Shown here in pieces: positions 6,079 to 9,020 of a stretch of 9,020 nt of DNA. The notes beneath the pieces were generated by a model that saw only the letters and a list, made by a program, of their open reading frames with translations, did no database searches and was not told the origin of the DNA. Source of the stretch: Bacteriovoracaceae bacterium (GTDB lineage: Bacteria > Bdellovibrionota > UBA1018); NCBI GenBank assembly GCA_947475645.1, contig CANJNU010000019.1:1-9020 (forward strand), in the 5' to 3' direction. The first letter of the stretch is position 1, and every line of letters begins with the position of its first letter. A program made the translations under genes and the position numbers.

Positions 6079-6925
6079 AGAGCATTTCGACTTCGCCGGG
6101 CTCGCTAAAGCGAATTCGGTCGAGCTCGATTTGATTTGTTTTCGTTCCTTTGCCTGAAAGCAGGGGGCCAAATTCGATTCGAATGGCTCCATCGGCTCCG
6201 TCAAGGCGAACAAGCTGCGTGTAAATTGTATTTCTGGGTTTTTGGGCGCCGTTTCTGAGGTCAAAACCGATCGGAAGGGTGCTTCCTGCGCTAATTCCGA
6301 TTCCACTTAGGTTGAAGTTCACCACGCCGATGATCTGATTGGCGAGTTCTCGAAAACCATCGATAATTTGTATTTCGGTGCGGTTTGCGAAAGCGGGAAC
6401 CGTTTTCCTTAATGCATCGAATTGTAAGTAGATAAAACATTGGCCCACCCAGTCGTTACTGGCTGAAGAGCCGAGAATGGCAAAGTCAGCCTTATGGGCG
6501 GCTTCGTGAGTTTCTTTAAATTTTACCGATTCAGCATCTGTAAAGACGCGCGGGAAAACGAAGTTTACGGTGGTGGAGATCAAAGAGGGAATGCCCTCGG
6601 GCATCAGTCGCTTCAGGCTGTTCTCCATCATGGGCTTGAGGGACTCGTCGGTGAAATCGGAGAGGATTTCATAGTGGAGGCCAAACTTTTTAAGCAGGTT
6701 TTCTTCTGACAGAATGCGAGCAATTTCTCCATTCTTCGCATGAATATAATAGTCGATAGGATACTGAATTTTTTCAACACATTCAGCAAGTTCAGTAGGA
6801 TTATCGGCGTAAAAGAGTCGAAAACCTTCTTGTTTGGCAACCTTCTCTACTAAGCTCGTTTCAGATTTCTCGAACTTATAGAGCACCAAATAGCTGCAAC
6901 TGGAGAAAATAAACTTTTTTGCCAT
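6077..6925 (-). CDS. Two-domain protein with C-terminal CheX-like domain
   Basis: This protein has 282 residues, no signal peptide and no membrane segment, so it is cytoplasmic. Residues about 110-255 resemble the CheX/CheC fold (CheY-P phosphatases of chemotaxis). GFRELANQIIG (190-200) has the Glu-x-x-Asn signature (E193, N196) that positions water for aspartyl-phosphate hydrolysis in CheX, and ISAGSTLPIGF (211-221) fits the following strand-loop. CheX proper is about 155 residues, so the N-terminal 90-100 residues are an added domain. Alternating strands and helices there could be a degenerate receiver-like fold, but I see no convincing acidic pocket or phospho-acceptor. Only one ExxN motif is present, as in CheX rather than CheC. 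No che, fli or kinase gene lies nearby, so its partner is unknown. AGGT at 6934-6931 is 5 nt before the ATG and serves as ribosome binding site. Confidence 0.75.
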   Translation of the reverse strand: MAKKFIFSSCSYLVLYKFEKSETSLVEKVAKQEGFRLFYADNPTELAECVEKIQYPIDYYIHAKNGEIARILSEENLLKKFGLHYEILSDFTDESLKPMMENSLKRLMPEGIPSLISTTVNFVFPRVFTDAESVKFKETHEAAHKADFAILGSSASNDWVGQCFIYLQFDALRKTVPAFANRTEIQIIDGFRELANQIIGVVNFNLSGIGISAGSTLPIGFDLRNGAQKPRNTIYTQLVRLDGADGAIRIEFGPLLSGKGTKTNQIELDRIRFSEPGEVEML

Positions 6926-6947
6926 ATTTTACCTGATTCGTTGTTTA

Positions 6948-6977
6948 ATTGTAGCGAACCCCTTTACGAATCCACAA
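6948..6977 (-). promoter_or_regulatory. Promoter of the CheX-like gene
   Basis: On the minus strand TTGTGG (6977-6972), an 18-nt spacer and TACAAT (6953-6948) form a convincing promoter. The expected start is near 6941, giving a leader of about 16 nt that contains AGGT, in contrast to the leaderless geometry of clpS. Confidence 0.55.
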
Positions 6978-7008
6978 GTAAATTTGAGGGTTTGTATTAA
7001 ACTAGAGG

Positions 7009-7015
7009 AAAGGAG
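7009..7015 (+). promoter_or_regulatory. Strong ribosome binding site of the DUF4442-type gene
   Basis: AAAGGAG lies 6 nt before ATG 7022 and fixes that start. TATTAA at 6995-7000 could be the -10 of its promoter, but no good -35 goes with it. Confidence 0.75.
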
Positions 7016-7021
7016 ACCTCT

Positions 7022-7558
7022 ATGAGCCGGTTGACTTCGCTGAGGGAACAGGCCAAGAAATTTTCACTTTCTCAATTTTTGCCTTTGTACGCCAAGGAAA
7101 CTCTCTTTTTGCGTATATTCGGTCTCACTCAGGTTCCCGTGTTATTTTTGATTTCGCCTACGGTCGAGGAGCTCACTCCCGAACGTTGCGTAGTGCGTGT
7201 TCCACTGAATCGCAGAACCAAGAATCACCTCAAATCGATGTATTTCGGAGTGCTAGCGGCCGGTGCAGACTGCGCTGGCGGACTGATGGCCATGAAGCTG
7301 ATTCAGGATCGTGCGAAGGGGCGAGTTTCATTGATTTTTAAGGACTTTCAGGCTCAGTTTTTGAGAAGAGCCGAGGGCGACGTGCTTTTTACCTGCGAGG
7401 ATGGAAGGGCGATCGAGGAGTTGGTAAATCGAACGATCGAGACCGGAGAGCGGCAGAATCTTTCTGTGAAAGTGGTGGCCACGGTGCCCACGCTGTTGGG
7501 CCAAGAGCCTGTCGCGGAGTTTAGGCTGACGCTTTCTTTGAAGAAGCTTAAAAAGTAG
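7022..7558 (+). CDS. DUF4442-type hotdog-fold protein (thioesterase-like)
   Basis: The 178-residue, cytoplasmic product looks like the DUF4442 branch of the hotdog-fold superfamily, relatives of PaaI/YiiD thioesterases. After an N-terminal helical segment (1-35) comes a strand ending CVVRVPLNRRTKNHLKSMYFG (56-76). It contains the Asn-His pair (N68, H69) and the start of the long central helix of the hotdog, VLAAGADCAGGLMAM (77-91), rich in small residues. Strands follow at about 101-107, 119-124, 146-155 and 163-173, the last ending in a Lys-rich tail. Hotdog enzymes usually hydrolyse acyl-CoA thioesters, but many DUF4442 members have no known substrate, and I cannot point to a definite catalytic acid here. 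It is divergent from the CheX-like gene (96-bp gap) and shares its intergenic promoter region. No terminator is visible after its stop. Confidence 0.75.
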   Translation: MSRLTSLREQAKKFSLSQFLPLYAKETLFLRIFGLTQVPVLFLISPTVEELTPERCVVRVPLNRRTKNHLKSMYFGVLAAGADCAGGLMAMKLIQDRAKGRVSLIFKDFQAQFLRRAEGDVLFTCEDGRAIEELVNRTIETGERQNLSVKVVATVPTLLGQEPVAEFRLTLSLKKLKK

Positions 7559-7583
7559 ACTTTAGATAATTATTTCATATAAA
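7556..7583 (+). promoter_or_regulatory. Candidate promoter of the outer-membrane protein gene
   Basis: TAGACT (7556-7561), a 16-nt spacer and TATAAA (7578-7583) give a 4-of-6 and a 5-of-6 match. The -35 overlaps the stop codon of the preceding gene. Transcription would begin near 7590, giving a leader of about 76 nt. A second, weaker candidate lies closer (TTGCGT 7626-7631, CATAAA 7648-7653). Confidence 0.35.
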
Positions 7584-7665
7584 TAGGTCCAATTTAACCT
7601 CAAGTTAATGCGGCGCATAAATAGCTTGCGTATCAGGCTCCTCTTCGCATAAAGATGTTCGGTCA

Positions 7666-9020
7666 ATGAAAAGGACTGGAGAACACTCTTATTGGTGGAG
7701 TCGCTGCGCCGCTCGGATCTCTTTTGGGATTCTGGGATTGTGCGTTTGCTCTTCCTCCCTTGCTCGATCGTATTCGCTACTGCCTGAAGAAAGTTCGGTA
7801 GGCATTGATGCGGCCGGATATTTTCATTCCTCGTCGCAAGCCTCGGAGAGCTTCAGGGCTCAGGTGTTTCCTCAAGTGGTGGGCGTGTTTGACGAGCAAG
7901 GGAAATGGCGATTTTTGGAGTGGGGAGCTCGGGCCGATTTGATGATGCTCATGACGGGAGTAACTGAGGGACGGGTGAGACCCGTGCCTTTAATAGATGT
8001 TCCTGAAATTTTCCTTACTACGCCTCGTGGCGTTTCAGCAGTTCAGTTTAAAGTAGGACGAAAACTTGAACACTGGAGCCGCTTGGATGAGGCGTGGGAT
8101 TTGGGTATTTGGCAGCCTCGGTATCGTTGGGATTATTTGCATCCGGAGAAAGAAGGACTCTTAGGAGCTTCGTTTGGCTTCGAGTCGACTCAATTTCAAG
8201 CGCTGCTCTGGGCCTCTCCTTTTTTCGTTCCCGAGCGGGGTGCGCCGATTAATAATCAAGAGGGTCGGATGGATTCCGACTCGCGTTGGTTTGTTCCTCC
8301 ACCTCATTCGATTCCATTATTCGGTCAATCGACTTCTGTGAATTATCATTTGAATCTACCCCCCTTGGGCGAACTCATGAGCCATTCCGGATGGAGCGCA
8401 CAACTTCGGTGGGGCAAGCGGGGGCTGGGACCTTGGATGACGCTCAGCGGAGCCGATAAACCACTTAATCAATTACTGCTTTCGAGTGATGCCTATTTGA
8501 AAATTTCTGAAACTCAAGGTGTATTCGCCGATGCATCGATTTATCCACGAGTGGGCTGGCACCGCTTAGCGGGAGGCGAAGCCGGTTGGGTGGCAAGACA
8601 ATGGGACGCATGGATATCGGCTCATCGGGAATGGCCAAGGCAAGAGGCGCTTCGCTTGGATTGGACTGTTCAGCAAGTGGTTCCAGCTACGGCAATTGCG
8701 TCACAGGTGGCATGGAACTCGGCAGGCGGGTCTCGAATCGAATTGGACTATTTCCAAGTGTCGGGTGGCAATGCGGGAGATCTAGGGCCGCTCGCAGGGG
8801 GCGGCGACGAATCAATGTACGAAGCACGTTACCCCTATCGCTCGGCTTGGTCGATCACAGAAAAAAATTCAATTGATGGGGAACGGTTCTCGAATTGGAG
8901 TCGACTTTTCTTTGATCCGAAGCATCGGGTTTCGGTGCTTTCAACCGAGATCAAGTACCACGCAGGAAAACGTTGGCAATGGGGGGCGGGTGCTGATTGG
9001 ATGTGGGCTCCTGAGCAGCC
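7666..9020 (+). CDS. Probable outer-membrane beta-barrel protein, C-terminus beyond right edge
   Basis: The frame is open from ATG 7666 to the right edge, giving 451 residues and no stop, so the gene is truncated by the window. The first 36 residues form a long signal peptide: a basic n-region (KRTGEHSYWWSRCAAR), a hydrophobic core (ISFGILGLCV) and a site near SSSLA-R. The mature part has no Cys, many Trp (about 26 in the visible part) and Tyr, and short strands with alternating polar and aromatic residues (for example KWRFLEWGARADL, GRKLEHW, GWSAQLRWG, KRWQWGAGADW). This is the usual look of outer-membrane barrels. The segment VGRKLEHWSRLDEAWDLG resembles the RxG-x-x-x-x-W-G-x-x-D area found in porin-like proteins, and I would not go further than porin-like. 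No lipobox is evident. The Shine-Dalgarno is weak. It follows the DUF4442-type gene by 107 bp and probably has its own promoter. Family not recognised. Confidence 0.72.
   Translation, partial: MKRTGEHSYWWSRCAARISFGILGLCVCSSSLARSYSLLPEESSVGIDAAGYFHSSSQASESFRAQVFPQVVGVFDEQGKWRFLEWGARADLMMLMTGVTEGRVRPVPLIDVPEIFLTTPRGVSAVQFKVGRKLEHWSRLDEAWDLGIWQPRYRWDYLHPEKEGLLGASFGFESTQFQALLWASPFFVPERGAPINNQEGRMDSDSRWFVPPPHSIPLFGQSTSVNYHLNLPPLGELMSHSGWSAQLRWGKRGLGPWMTLSGADKPLNQLLLSSDAYLKISETQGVFADASIYPRVGWHRLAGGEAGWVARQWDAWISAHREWPRQEALRLDWTVQQVVPATAIASQVAWNSAGGSRIELDYFQVSGGNAGDLGPLAGGGDESMYEARYPYRSAWSITEKNSIDGERFSNWSRLFFDPKHRVSVLSTEIKYHAGKRWQWGAGADWMWAPEQ

Noticed and set aside
7594..7608. Small inverted repeat TTAAC-N5-GTTAA between the DUF4442-type gene and the envelope protein gene
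   Set aside because: The five-base arms are AT-rich and expected by chance. There is no T-tract, so it is not a terminator, and there is no evidence for an operator.
8586..8876. 96-residue plus-strand reading frame
   Set aside because: It lies in another frame of the envelope protein gene, is Gly/Arg-rich, and has no ribosome binding site.

Overview
The window looks like a chromosomal, housekeeping-plus-accessory region of a Gram-negative bacterium. Four proteins carry signal peptides or are predicted envelope proteins, and one of them is beta-barrel-like. ClpS, ClpA and Aat are of the proteobacterial type, and one protein has a CheX-like domain. The mix of secreted cysteine-rich proteins, an N-degron module and a CheX-domain protein reminds me of the Bdellovibrionota (Bdellovibrio-like bacteria). 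That is an inference from style, not from a diagnostic gene. No rRNA, tRNA, CRISPR array, insertion sequence or phage gene is visible.

Left part (1-2248). A long minus-strand gene runs off the left edge. It encodes a secreted protein whose first part looks like the active-site region of a papain-like cysteine peptidase. It is divergent, with only 22 bp between start codons, from a small secreted protein with a DUF333-like cysteine motif (1170-1697). A Fic/Doc-family gene (minus, 1703-2248) converges on that small gene.

Centre (2249-5739). clpS and clpA are co-directional, and aat is tail-to-tail with clpA with a 26-bp overlap. Together they encode three linked steps of the bacterial Leu/N-degron pathway. 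Aat attaches Leu or Phe to proteins with basic N-termini, ClpS captures such N-termini, and the ClpA unfoldase feeds them to ClpP, which is not in this window. The Fic/Doc gene is divergent from clpS.

Right part (5740-9020). A tiny, extremely basic protein (69 aa) with a strong ribosome binding site ends at an excellent intrinsic terminator. The terminator's T-tract contains the stop codon of the opposing CheX-like gene. Divergent from that gene is a DUF4442-type hotdog-fold protein. Last comes a tryptophan-rich, probable outer-membrane beta-barrel protein, cut by the right edge.

The most notable layer is regulatory. The papain-like gene and clpS both have a good -10 hexamer exactly 6 nt before the ATG and no Shine-Dalgarno sequence, which predicts leaderless mRNAs. 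The clpA, CheX-like, DUF4442 and basic-protein genes instead have recognisable ribosome binding sites. The two large edge genes (1-1147 minus and 7666-9020 plus) are open reading frames without a stop inside the window and are easily missed.
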